Source: Cymodocea nodosa (lineage: Eukaryota; Streptophyta; Magnoliopsida; Alismatales; Cymodoceaceae). Taken from it: a DNA stretch of 64,000 nt. The stretch covers positions 5,104,001 through 5,168,000 of the forward strand of contig CM072343.1 of the NCBI GenBank assembly GCA_036874045.1, in the 5' to 3' direction. Below are positions 22,271 through 33,289 of this stretch, piece by piece (the first letter of the stretch is position 1; every line of letters begins with the position of its first letter). The translations under genes and the position numbers were made by a program. The notes under the pieces are model-generated. The model worked only from the letters and a program-made list of their open reading frames with translations. It had not been told where the DNA came from and searched no databases.

Positions 22271-22755
22271 TTGTTGACGAATGAAGTTGAATCAGCTGCT
22301 TCTCCTTCCAATTCCCCAACGAATTTTCTTTTCTCTCCTCAAGTGTTGGTAACTCGTAAATAACATTCTGTTCTATATTTGTAATGCGCGTCTATAAGGC
22401 AAATGAATCTCGTTGTAAGAACGTGTCTTGTAATGTGCAATATGGTTCCTATTTTTATGGATATGTGTTTCACTTCTAATTTCAAATTTCAGTGACCGCT
22501 AAACCCATGAAGTTTCGTTCGTGGCTAAAAGAATAACCGTTCAGCTTAATCCACGAACTAAACTCGTTGAGTTATAGTTAACTCAATGGACTAGCTTCAT
22601 CGCCTATTTGCTAACTTCACAAAATAACTTCGTTGAGTTATAGATAACTTAACGGAGTGACCTTATATTTTATTATTGACCTCATGGAGTTAAGGTTAAC
22701 TCAACAGATTTACTTTGTTGAGTTAACACTTAGCAAATTTTTCTAAAACTTACTC
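22271..22755. other. EF1 leader and unassigned LTR-like sequence with GTTGAGTTA cluster
   Basis: No coding frame. 22300-22335 on minus contains CGTTGGGGAATTGG, reminiscent of the Athila/Tat PBS region ending GTTGCCGGGGAATTGG. 22540-22740 holds at least four TAACTC/GAGTTA palindromes such as TCGTTGAGTTATAGTTAACT. A purine tract on minus (CTCCCCG on plus, near 22753) could be the PPT of the next element. A short LTR may occupy roughly 22340-22750, but its ends could not be fixed. Confidence 0.4.
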
Positions 22756-25440
22756 CCCGTATTAACTTCTATATTTTTTTTCTCTCTACATTTTGTCAAC
22801 TTAAATAAAGTTAAAGACATGTCATTAATGCAGTTTCTAATTTAACTCACTTAAATTTGAACATTGTATGCATATTTAACTTACAATTCATTTCCTATTG
22901 TGTAGAATTTACATTTTACTTTTCTACATGCAGATATATTCAGGCATTAACCAATTATCATGCATTTAACCATGTCATTCATAAAATTTGTAAATCTTTT
23001 AAACAGTCTTGCACATCTTTAAATAGTTATATAATATTCAATACAGTTCTCAATTATATCATTCATTCTCAAACACAAATTCCAAAACATTTGAAATTCA
23101 AACATTCATTTATATGAATAGTTACATTTACATATAGTCAGATATATATATATATTTTTTTCAATACAAATATAAGTAGACGAACAATATAATTAGTCAT
23201 TTTTCCTAAGTTCATCTACTTCCTTCTAGAGCTTTTCTAGTTGTTGTTCTGATTGATTTATCCTCTCAACAGCCCCTGTAATGCCTCTAGATGGTTCAAT
23301 AATCTCAGTAGCAGCATAATTTCTGTATTCTTTCATTGAAATGGTTCTTGATCTTATCCTTTTGAATGCCCATTTCATGAAATCGATACTATCCACCATC
23401 AGTAGTGGAATCAGATCTTCATAAAATAATTTCTTCTTTACTACTCTGAGTTTAAAGATAAATACTTTGTACCAATTAACTTGAATTTTGTTCACAACTA
23501 CATATGTGGCCCACTTGACAAATTGACTAAGTGCAATGTCATGGCCTTGTCTTTAATAAACAGTTTTTACTAGTATGGTTGCAACCATGTGTGCCTTTCC
23601 ATTTAAGTACTTCAGTCTGTTTAGTAATGGCACACTAGGGTCGATGGCTATGCACTATTTAATTTCCTGTTCAACCCATTCCACTACAGTTGTTTCTTCC
23701 AAAATTTCAATTCCTTCATTTCTAAAATATTGTGGAGAAGCTCTAGTGTTATCTGTACATCAGCTTGCTCTACGTTGGAAATTAATCCACTTTCTCCTTC
23801 TCTCAAATTGGCATAAAAGTAGGGCACTAGATTTTCGTATACTACATGCCCTCTCTATTGAGAAATAAATTGCAATAGACCCTATAACTCAAATAAGTCC
23901 TTAATTTCTTTCATACCGTCCTAGTTTACTGGCCTACTATAAATAATATCATATCCCTTCATCTCTTGATATTTATTATAAGCTTCCTAACTCCAAAAGT
24001 GTACTTCATTTAGAATGGTAGCTTCAATCGGGTCAGGAATTTGAATTTGTTGCTCTAAAGGGATTTATTCTTGAACTTCTTCTACATTGTGTTGAACTTG
24101 AATTTGCTGGAAATGCTTAGAAGATTCTTGCATTTTTGCTTCTGCTTCTGTTTGTGGTGGAGAGCCAGCAGAACTCTCCACTCTTCTTTCTTGAATTCTC
24201 TCTAAAATTTGTTGAAGAGTCTCTCCCTCTTCAATGGAATCTGTCGAGTCATTTTTTTCTTGATCAATATGTACTTGTTCAGCTTCTTGTTCAGTTTCTA
24301 CTCTTTCTTCTTCCTCTTGACTATCAATCTACATTGTCACTATTCTTTCTGATTCTATGGTAGATTGGGATGGAGTCACGAGAAAATCAGCTTCTGCCTT
24401 AATTTTAGTTTCTTCTCTTTGTAGAGGTTGTAGACTAGTTTTAGCTTGTTTTTCTTCTTCTCTTTGCTCATGTTGCTGCTGCTCTTACTCATCCTCAGAT
24501 TTGGATAGTAGGTCTACAAAAATGGGCTCTACAAACCCTTCTGATATTTTCAGCTCAGTTTTAATCTCTATAGGAGCTTCAGGCACTATCTCTTTTCCTT
24601 TCCTTCTTCTAATTAGTTGTGCTTGGTCTTCCTCTTCCTCTTTTGAGATTAAATCTACAAAAATGGGCTCTGTATGCCCTCAAGCCACAAGTACTTGCTT
24701 TTCCTATTTTACTTTTTCAATACTTACTGGTCTCGAAGGACCAATTCCATTTCTTTTGCAACCATTGATCTAGCTACTTCCTGATGCTGCTCTACTTTAA
24801 TTTTGTATTGGACCTTCAACTTATCTGTAGCCCTTTTCTTGCAGAGTGCATCATATAGCAAATGCGATTTTGCCACAGCCATATCCTTAGAATTTCCTTG
24901 GCTCTTGGAAACTTTGACAAGCTCTGCAAATTCTTTCCATTCCTCTAGCGTCGATGGCCCCAAAAATGCAGCTCTTTCTATCAGCCTTGGTAGTGGAATG
25001 GATGATTCTGGCTGCTGTTCCTTAGTAACTAGTCTTTCAGTTGCCGGCTCTGCAGCTGTAGGTTCTTAGCTGCTTTCCTTTGTTGCTCCTACATTGCCCA
25101 CTAAGCATGTCCACCAATATGTCGTACAAATCATAATTTGGACTTGTGCTAGATCAATTCTAGGGCAACTTCGTTGTTTGGCCTGATTCTTCTCTCTATT
25201 TATTGCAACTTCTGTTGCTACTTTTATCCTCATTTCCACAATCTGAGGTATGGTAATATCTAAATCTACTAAGACTTTCCTCTAGTAGAAAATGTTAGAT
25301 TCTACCTTTTGAAGTTCTTTTCCCTTGTCGTGTTCTTGATCATTTGTCTCGTATGCCATTCTTCTGATTCTTTGAGAAATCTCGTGGTGTCTATTTCCTC
25401 CTAGAACTCTAGTGTCATCTTGTCTTCGTAGTGTGACGGA
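22756..25440 (-). pseudogene. ORF-P copy 1: plant-transposon/env-like protein remnant
   Basis: Broken minus-strand frame family. The N-terminal half (25440-24700) is charged and helical, with LYDALCKKRATDKLKVQYK. The middle (24700-24130) is acidic and repeats a unit built on EPIFVD followed by acidic residues and an RRRKGKE-like basic patch. The C-terminal part (23560-23195) has NKIQVNWYKVFIFKL and KKLFYEDLIPLL, then a leucine-rich helix. The C-terminal block resembles ORF-Q (58097-58498), NKIQINWFDVFISQL, so the two are distant relatives. It may be the putative plant transposon protein family or the env-like third frame of Sireviruses; I cannot decide. Many breaks. 22756-23190 is non-coding. 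Confidence 0.6.
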
Positions 25441-26164
25441 ACGGAACAAAATTGCTCTGATTTCTACTATTCTAAGTTCTAATTGATTATGTGGATAATG
25501 CCCCCAAATCTTAAGTTTCAGTATAAATAAACTCTAAGTTTTTGGCTGGTAATCGAGTCATTTTCCCGCGCAAATTCTCGCTCTCTCACTCACTTCTCCA
25601 TAGAGTTACAGTTAACTCCATAGACTAAGTTCGTGGACTTAACTATAGTACTCCATTGAGTTATAGTTAACTCAATAGGGTAAGTTCGTTAACTTATCCT
25701 AGACTCAACAGAGTAAGTTCGTTGAGTTAAGCGTAACTCAATAGACTTTCTATAAAGTTATAACTAATAAAAATACTTATAATAATAATTTTTACTTCGG
25801 TCAAGACTGAAGAAGTTCTAGTCTAACCAACTCTTACTTTCTCAACATTTTAAAATTTAGATCAAACCATTATATTCCTTAGTTGAATCAAAATTAAATA
25901 CCCTTTTTTTCTTTCGGTTGAACCAATACTATGCTTCGGTAAAACTGACATTTTTACTTAATATAATATATAGATTTTTTTTTTATATATGTTTCAGTTA
26001 GACCGATGGATCTTGTCGATTGAACTACAACAATTTTTTTTTTTTTTAGTACATATAGATAATTTCTTACTAAGTAAAGCTCGAGTAGTCCTCTACTCTT
26101 ACTTCTTCTATAATTCCAAAGGAACCTTTTGCAATCTTTAAAATAGGTCTAAGTCTTTGTCCAT
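25441..26164. other. Upstream region of ORF-P and 3' flank of gypsy integrase, with two motif clusters
   Basis: No coding frame supported. 25600-25760 is a dense cluster of TAACTC/GAGTTA palindromes (for example CATTGAGTTATAGTTAACTC) just upstream of ORF-P, which reads leftwards; a minus-strand TATA-like TTATTTATACTG lies near 25520. 25790-26060 carries a different short motif, CTTCGGTCAAGACTGAAG and relatives such as TTCGGTTGAACCAA. Poly-T runs occur near 25978 and 26033. Confidence 0.5.
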
Positions 26165-27445
26165 TTACTTAAATATATTCTGATTTTTAGGATTTTCAAT
26201 TTCAATAGCTCCATAGGAATAAATATTTCGAATTATATAAGGTTCTGCCCATCTAGATCTTAATTTTCCTAGATGGTTATGGAGTCTATTCATGTAAAGA
26301 TATACTTGTCCTATTTCAAAGGTTTTTGAAATAATTTTCTTGTCATGCCAAAACTTCATTTTCTCTTTTTTTCTTACAATTTTCGAATAAGCTTCATTCC
26401 TAAATTCTTCTAATTCAATCAATTGTATTTTCCTATTTTCAGCAGCTTGATTTAAATTAGTGTTCAGAGTTTTTAATGCCCAATAAGCTTTATGTTCAAT
26501 TTCAACTGGTAAATGACAATCTTTTCCATATACTAGCTTAAAAGGTGACATACATAAACTTGTCTTATAAGCAGTTCTATAAGTCCAAAGTATATCTATT
26601 AATCTATTAGCCCAATCTTTTCTAGTCGGATTTACTACTTTTCCTAAGATTAACTTAATTTGTTTGTTTGCACTTTCTACTTGTCCACTTGTTTGTGGAT
26701 GATATGATGTTGCAATTTTCTGATTTACTCCATATTTCTTCATTAAGGCTTCAAAACTTCTATTACAAAAATGAGTTCCTCTATCATTGATAATAGCTTT
26801 AGGTATTTCAAATCTAGCAATTATATTAGTTCTTATGAAGTGTATTACCACTTTGTTGTCATTAGTTTTTGTAGGAATAGCTTCTATCCATTTAGATACA
26901 TAATCTACCCTCAACAATATATAATTAAATTGATTAGACATAGGAAATGTACCTATAAAATCTATTCCCCACACATCAAAGATTTCAACCTCAATAATAG
27001 GATTCAGAGGTATCATATTTCTCTTTGATATTCTTCCTATTTGTTGACATCTTAAACAACTTAAGCAATACTTATAAGCATCTTTGAATAGTGTTGGCCA
27101 ATAAAATCCACATTGCAGAAATTTGGCAGTAGTTTTCCCTGAACCAAAATGCCCTCCACATGCTTGGTCATGGTAGAAAGACAGTATGCTCTGATATTCA
27201 GTTTCTAGAACACACCTCCTTAAAATTAGATCAAGACATTTCTTAAATAAGTATGGGTCTTCCAATAGTAATATTTTACTCTTGAAAAGAACAATTTCTT
27301 ATTCTGTCTATTCCAATCCTTAGGTGTTAAACCAATAACTAATTAATTAACAATGTCTACATACCAAGGCATTGTGTTTATGGTCATTAATTGTTCATTA
27401 GGAAAATTATCCTTAATTTCAATATTTGATTTTTCTATTTGTAAT
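26165..27445 (-). pseudogene. Athila/Tat-like gypsy integrase of older element
   Basis: A 366-codon open stretch (26165-27265) on minus. It begins with the HHCC zinc domain (HDQACGGHFG ... CLSCLRCQQIGR). The catalytic core follows, with WGIDFIGTFP, NDRGTHFCNRSF and HPQTSGQVESANKQIK carrying D, D and E. The C-terminal part is YRTAYKTSLCMSPFKLVYGK and a RSRWAEPYIIRNIYSYGAIEI domain. Upstream, 27265-27445 shows the linker between RNase H and integrase, with FPNEQLMTI and PWYVDIVN, typical of Athila/Tat. The element is interrupted at 27445 by EF2; its RT-RNase H part lies at 36625-38345. About two or three breaks here. Confidence 0.92.
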
Positions 27446-29424
27446 TGTTTGGGTTAGCTTTAGGCGGCACTAGAGAACTTGTTTAGTTCACAGGTAACAT
27501 AGTTAGAAAACTTGCATTTGTTAACTTCTGTTTTTACTTGGTTAATTTATCCTTGTGCTTATATCAATAATTTTTTTTAGAAGTAAACAAATAACCTTTC
27601 ACATAAATTAGATATTAATTCCAATTTGTATTTTAACTACAAGTGCACAGTGTATATTGTATTTGTGTGCAAGTACAGGTCGATCCTATAGAGAATTGAT
27701 TGAGAATTGTGTACTGTTCCATTTTTTATTATACTTAATGTGTTTAGTAATCACTCCGTTGAGTCACAGTTAACACAACAGACTAATCTCGTGGACTTAA
27801 GTTAACTCCACGAGTCTATCTTTCCAGTTTAATACTACTATTTACAAAGGAATTCGGCCAACCATTGGGCGGTTCCATAGATTGTAAATAACATCAATTA
27901 AGCTCTTTAATGTTAGTGAACATTAGATTTATCATTAAGCCATACTAACATTCAGATATTTCAAACAGTAACCATTAAAATCTTTAAGTATTTTGAACGA
28001 ATCAATTTCAATAAACTGTAAAACTATTATCTATTTTCTGAATCAAACAAACATAAAACATTCACAATACTAACAATGATAACTTTAATCATGATACAAA
28101 ACAAACAATACAACACTTAAATACGAAATACAAACACAGATAAGTTGTTGTTTTCGGTATTTTTGTTTTGAGATGTTTATGAAAATGGGCAAAAGGTGAA
28201 ATGTAAAAATTCTCTATCGATAGTAAATACTTCCATCACTACATGTTACGCCATTACACCATTGAAAACTTAATCACTTACAATTCTGCCTCCTCTCCCT
28301 ATAGAATTGCGAGTCCAGAATTGCAAGATGATCTCCTCTTCAGCATACTGGCATCAACCCGAAACCAAGGCTAGAAGGTTTACAATCTCTTGAGATATGA
28401 GTCGGTGCTTGGTGAAAATGGCTTCCCTTCCCGCAACGCGATCACTCCTCATAGTGGTTGTCAGGCACCGTGTTTGGCTCGGAATCGACCCGACATCAAG
28501 AAAGTATCCTCACAGACCTCCGATGGTTGGTGTGGAACTTTCGACGTTGCCTGTAGATAGCTCGGTTTGTCCTCCTCCACACACACACCCTTCTTCGTCT
28601 TTTCTCCTTTTCTTGTATATTTCTTTAGTGGTAACTGCTTCTACTTAGTTGATCGGTTGGATTTCTTTCATTCATATCAACGATGGTGATTTCTTCTCCC
28701 TTCCACAAGTGAATTCCTATGTGATACGTGCAATTGTGGTTTTCCTTCGAATGTCCTATTCTTGTAACCACTACAGTGGCATATTAGAAAATAAATGGTC
28801 CGTGGAGTTACAGATAACTCAACGGACTTACTTCGTTGATTTAACTATAAAACATGTGCACTAAAGAAATAAGATGCTAACATAACGCATTACCTTAGTG
28901 TGTATTCATGTAACTCAACGCGTACAGTTATGCTAACTTAACGAGTTAAACATGTGCATCTCACGTAATATACTAAAGCATTTAAATTCAACATATGCAT
29001 AATTCTAACTTAATGATTACAAATATTTCGAATACTTAAAAACCTAACTATCTGATGCCCAGATGCATTTCAGATAGTTAATAGATAATTTACCGAAAAT
29101 CCACTTAAGTCATGCTTTTGGTTTCGACACGTGTACTTCAAGAAATAATAAAATATTCTTTAAAACATAATTGTCCGGTACATTACACATAACTCCAAAA
29201 TAATAGAAAATTCAGATACTTAAGAATTTCACAGCTTGCAATTTCTCGACAGTTCAGAAATGTACTAAATTAACATTAATTCCTTGAAATTATGCAGATT
29301 CTTTCATTAAAGCATATAATAGTGCAATTATAACATAATGGCTTAATTCTCATATGATAAGCTAAATATTATGCAATTAACCATTATTTAACCATTAATA
29401 TTATGCACTTTTTCATTCTAAACA
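27446..29424 (-). repeat. 3' LTR of EF2 (G family)
   Basis: Full-length G LTR, 1979 bp. On minus, U3 (29424 to about 28620) holds the module shared with S-family copia LTRs (28868-28975) and TTTCGGA/ACTTAAGT/CACGTG pieces. The TATA is near 28615-28621. The leader is a GC-richer block (28290-28560). U5 includes GTACAGGTCGATCCTATAG near 27673 and another TAACTC cluster at 27755-27830. Confidence 0.9.
28290..28560. other. GC-richer block in G LTR with conserved short frame
   Basis: In the G LTRs a GC-richer block just downstream of the TATA holds a frame on the strand opposite to the element: MSRCLVKMASLPATRSLL and VWLGIDPTSRKYPHRPP (28397-28648 plus). Equivalent frames start at 35557, 39287, 41170 (minus), 47650 and near 49060. 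The frame is antisense to gag, so it may be an accident of a conserved leader. I do not claim a product. Confidence 0.45.
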
Positions 29425-31192
29425 CTTCCCCCATACTTAAATTTTGCTAGTCTCTTAGCAAACTAAGACCTAATTAATTGGTCTTTCTAAAGTGCTAGAA
29501 TTAATTCTTCCTTTTGTTCTTCTTTTTAGCATAAGAACTTATATTATTATATAGATATTCTGTATGTTTCAGTAATCTGTTTTAACATTGTTTTCTCCTC
29601 TTCAACCTGCAAATATACTTAGAATATATGTAAATTACATACAAAATATATCAGCATCACATAGGTGTCAATTATATTATCATTTGTTCTTTTTTTCATC
29701 ATCTGTCATCCTAAATTTTCCAATAAGATTTCCAAAATAAATTTCAACAACATAGGAATCAAAACACAATCCAATTCAATATGATTAAGACAAGTAGAAT
29801 AAAGAATTGTATCTCAAATAAACAACTTCAAAAGTCTATTCTAGATTCATATTTTAGCAATTTTAGATAACAGAAAATATACTCGATTTAAAAGATATCT
29901 GTATTTCACAAAACACTTGTATCTTTTTAGAACAGTATATGTATATTTGTACTTTAAAAGTTAATTTGACAAGCTTGAATCATACAAGAGCTTTCTAGTG
30001 TACCCATGTATCGAGGTTTCAATCAATAATCCCAGATCTGATCAGGATCTTAGGTTGCCAGATTTAAAGAGTCCTATTTTAGGTCAACAATCCTTACATA
30101 CCTATCTGCTCAAGTACAAAAGGCTCGTGATTAAACAAGTCAATAAACTCTCAAAGTTTTTTTTTTTTTTTTTTTTCTTTTCAACACAGTATATGTACAT
30201 ATTTCACTAATACAGATGCAATAAAACACCAATCTCATATAGTCCTACTTCTATTATTTACTAAAAATATGAATTCATATCAATAAGCTCATACTTTTTT
30301 CTGTAGTTTAATAATATCTACACATAAATCATTCTACAAGTTTAATCAGTAAAATTAAATGTATCTTTGATCATATGTGTTTCATTTAATCTAAAAATCA
30401 ACATTTCAGCTCTTTCAGGACTTCAGATAATTTACTAAGTTTCAGTTAAGCATTCTGATTTCATTTTAAAATCGTGAAATTGTTAAACTCATAAAATTCA
30501 ACAACATAAGATATTATATCTAGATTTGCATAAATAGTAAATTCTATAGCATTCTAAATATAACATTCAAGTAGTTACAGTTCTTAAAAAAAATTTACAG
30601 TCTCAATTATTGGATAGTTACAGCAAATTCATAAAAATTTTCAATTTCCACAAAACTTGGCAGTACCATTCTAATTCCTTTAATTAACAAACTTTCATGG
30701 CTGTTACTTTAATTACCTCCCCCCCATACCTATTTTTTTACATTGTCCTCAATGTAAAAGATTTGACAATAAATACAATAATTGTAGTAGGCATGAATAT
30801 TGTTTCGTTGACTTAGCATCTAACTCAACAAACTTAATTCATTGAGTTAATGAATAACTCGACAAATTGAGTTTAAATCTAAATTCAGGATAAGTAATCA
30901 ATTACATACCTTGTTTCGTTTATATCTCCTTCTGTATATTCTGATTTTTGATTTTGAAAAACTTTTCATTCACAGATAAAAGCAGAATATATAACAAAAT
31001 AACATTTAACAGATATTGATAAATCAATGTCTTGTGTGGAACCCAGGCTCCTATGCCTTTGGTGGCTCACAAGCAATCTAGTTGGTTTCCCAAAATAGAT
31101 ACCAACAAACTAGATTGATATTTTGTTTGTTTTTTTTTTTTTCTAAAAATAAATGCAAAATACACACAACATTAAAAGCACGGAATTATAAT
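29425..31192 (-). other. 3' non-coding region of EF2 with two hairpin/PPT modules
   Basis: Same plan as EF1. PPT CTTCCCCCATACTTAA (29424-29440) with hairpin TTGCTAGTCTCTTAGCAA (29444-29461), and a second module with CCTCCCCCCATACC (30717-30730) and hairpin TTTTACATTGTCCTCAATG (from about 30735). The 1.3 kb between them is conserved with EF1 and EF3. A TAACTC/GAGTTA cluster lies at 30810-30870. No coding frame. Confidence 0.75.
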
Positions 31193-32329
31193 TTAAGAAC
31201 ATGATTGAAAAGTAGTAACAAATGGAATAAACGTGTCAGTCCAAGCAAACTTTTTAGGCATAATTCTTCTTGCTATTAATTTTGTTTTAATGCAGTTTGT
31301 GTTCCTTCTTAATTTGTAAACTTGTAGTATGTTATCAATACTAAATACAAGTGTATTACCATTAATGAAATGAAATGCAGAAAGGGATCCTTTTCGGTTC
31401 CAGGATAATGTAGCAGTTTCTATTTCTACATCTATTTCAATATATTCCTCTTTCCACTTCCATTCATTTATGTCTTTCATAATCCATATTTGAAATTTCA
31501 TCAATTCATCCCACCATCTTATCAGACATAAAGTAGGATCATCATATTCATTATACCACATCCCTATTTGAATTTTATCAAATTCTGCATATGGTGGTTT
31601 AGCTATTTTTCTCGGTATAGGCAAAATTTCTATATATTCATCATAACTATCTATGCTTACTATGTATAAATCAGATCTAAATGCAACTGATATATCTGTG
31701 ACTAGATATATATATCCATTAAGTATGACATGCATGCTGTTAATTAATGATTTCTGTCCTAGATATATCATAATGTTTTCAGTTCAAGATCTATTTAGAA
31801 AGTTATACACACTCAATCATAAATCTTCATCCCAATTTCCTATAGGTCTCCAATAATACAATTTTTCAGGAATGGTCAAATTTTTATCAGAAAATATTAA
31901 AGCTAACCCACAATTTTAAGTTGGTACTTCATATCTATTAGGCCTTCCTATATTCCATTCTTCTCTTGTGAGAGGATTTCTAATCAAAATATCAGGTAAC
32001 AGAATTGCATACCTTGGTTTGGTTCTATATATAATTAATCCTTCATCCATCCCCATAATATGATTTATTCCTTCTAATGTATTGGGTGGAATTCCAGCAG
32101 TTTCTTCCATATTCAGATATTCATAGCTAATTGAACTACGATTAAATGACTTCCATAAAAATCCATCTCTAATCTTAGTCATTTTTGCAACTTGTAGTCC
32201 ATGAAAATATTTTTCTCTAACACAATCTTTAATATCCTTTGATACACAACACAATCTACACAGATCTTTAGCTGACAAGTTACTCAACACTTCCCTTAGT
32301 GCATCCAGCGGTAATTTTATAAATTACAT
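31193..32329 (-). pseudogene. F-box/F-box-associated gene captured in gypsy element (copy 2)
   Basis: This copy has the longest open stretches. 31916-32290 holds the F-box end (LSAKDLCRLCCVSKDIKDCV), KMTKIRDGFLWKSFN, PPNTLEGINHIMGMDEGL and NPLTREEWNIGRPNR. 31193-31771 holds the associated domain: GYIYLVTDISVAFRSDLYI, GMWYNEYDDPTLCLIRWWD, FQIWIMKDINEWKWKEEY and the conserved end FIPFVTTFQSCS. F-box proteins are SCF ubiquitin-ligase receptors; whether this copy was ever active is unknown. The gene is in sense with gag. It has about two or three breaks. Identical layout in EF1 and EF3 shows capture preceded spread. Confidence 0.88.
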
Positions 32330-32536
32330 CTGTTGATTCTATATAACATAAACAAAAATTTAGTAGAGACAAAAATTAACATAACTACTTCACACCCTTG
32401 TGGAGTTAGGTCATAACTTAATGGATTAAGTTCATTGAGTTAAGTAATAACTCTACGATACTATTAACTATAAGTAAACTTACATATATTTTTTTTTTCT
32501 TACCATATTATACATAGTTACTTCAGTTATATTGCT

Positions 32537-33285
32537 TCATTCAACTACCCTCCTAGAGGAGGTATCAATTTCATTAATAGTTCTATTGATAGGGTTAGGT
32601 ATTGCTTGTATTAACAATCCTCTAGTAGGTCTAACTTCCATTGATTGCTTTTGTCTAAGTGGTATGTTTCTATTTTGATTTTGAATTGTAGCATTTCCAA
32701 ATACAAGATCCAGACGATTGTTTAATTGTTGGATTATCTTTTCTAATTTCTCTATTCTAGATCCTTGTTCAATTAATGCTTCATAACTTATATTCTTGTC
32801 ATTTATATTTTCTCCTCCCTCAAAATTGTTGTTTCTCCAAGATAAATTCGGGTGATTTCTCCAATTAGGGTTATAAGAATTCCCAAAGTTATCTTTTTGG
32901 TTTCTAGCATAAATAATATCTAGACCATTAATGTTTGCATTCTTTTCTGCTAGTTTTTGATTTAATGATAACTCTTCTATTTTCTTTGTTAATTCAGTTA
33001 ATTTCACTTCAAGCAAAGTGCTTGAATCTATTTCATACATTCCCCTTGCCAATATTCTTTTATCTATAATGGCTTCAGCCGAGTTTCCCATTGTGTAGTT
33101 CTTTTTGTAAAGTTTTCTAAATATGCCCATGCTTCTTCGCTACACAGTTTTAAAAATCCATTCTGACAAGTAGATTCTAATAAAGATTTCGTTGAAACAT
33201 CTATTCCTTCATAAATTATACCTATTAATTGTGCTTTACTCATTACATGATGTGGACATTAAGTTAGTAAATCTTTAAATCTTTC
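32537..33285 (-). pseudogene. gag remnant of EF2
   Basis: Minus-strand Athila-like gag part. It begins inside the KDLLTxCPHH block and MSKAQLIG, passes KKIEELSLNQKLAEKNANING and NFGNSYNPNWRNHPNLSWRN, and ends with RPTRGLLIQAIPNPINRTIN, as in EF1. The N-terminal gag domain found in EF1 is absent. At its upstream border it meets a protease-like remnant rather than more gag. About two breaks. Confidence 0.85.
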
Positions 33286-33289
33286 AAAA

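Larger units (their letters stand above)
16285..22350 (-). mobile_element. EF1: Athila-like gypsy element carrying gag and an F-box gene
   Basis: Minus-strand order from right to left: leader with a PBS-like block near 22310-22335, gag (20678-19486), a 220-bp spacer, an F-box gene (19264-18125), then 1.8 kb non-coding with two hairpin/polypurine modules, then a G-family 3' LTR tail. No protease, RT or integrase lies between gag and the F-box gene, so the element is non-autonomous. Two more copies with the same layout (27446-36624 and 52276-55946) show that this structure moved as a unit. A solo T LTR (20913-22270) splits the leader. Several breaks in both frames. The 5' LTR is not clearly seen. 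Confidence 0.85.

Noticed and set aside
22340-22750. A separate short LTR
   Set aside because: Candidate ends and a PPT-like tract exist, but no second copy or target duplication could be found, so it is left as unassigned.
24136-24773. Plus-strand serine/leucine-rich frames as secreted or membrane proteins
   Set aside because: They are antisense shadows of the acidic ORF-P repeat region; glutamate codons read backwards give Ser/Phe/Leu-rich runs.
30155-30180. Poly-T run as a SINE or LINE tail
   Set aside because: It lies inside the conserved non-coding part of EF2, and the same position in EF1 and EF3 has T/C-rich sequence without a retroposon body or flanking duplication.
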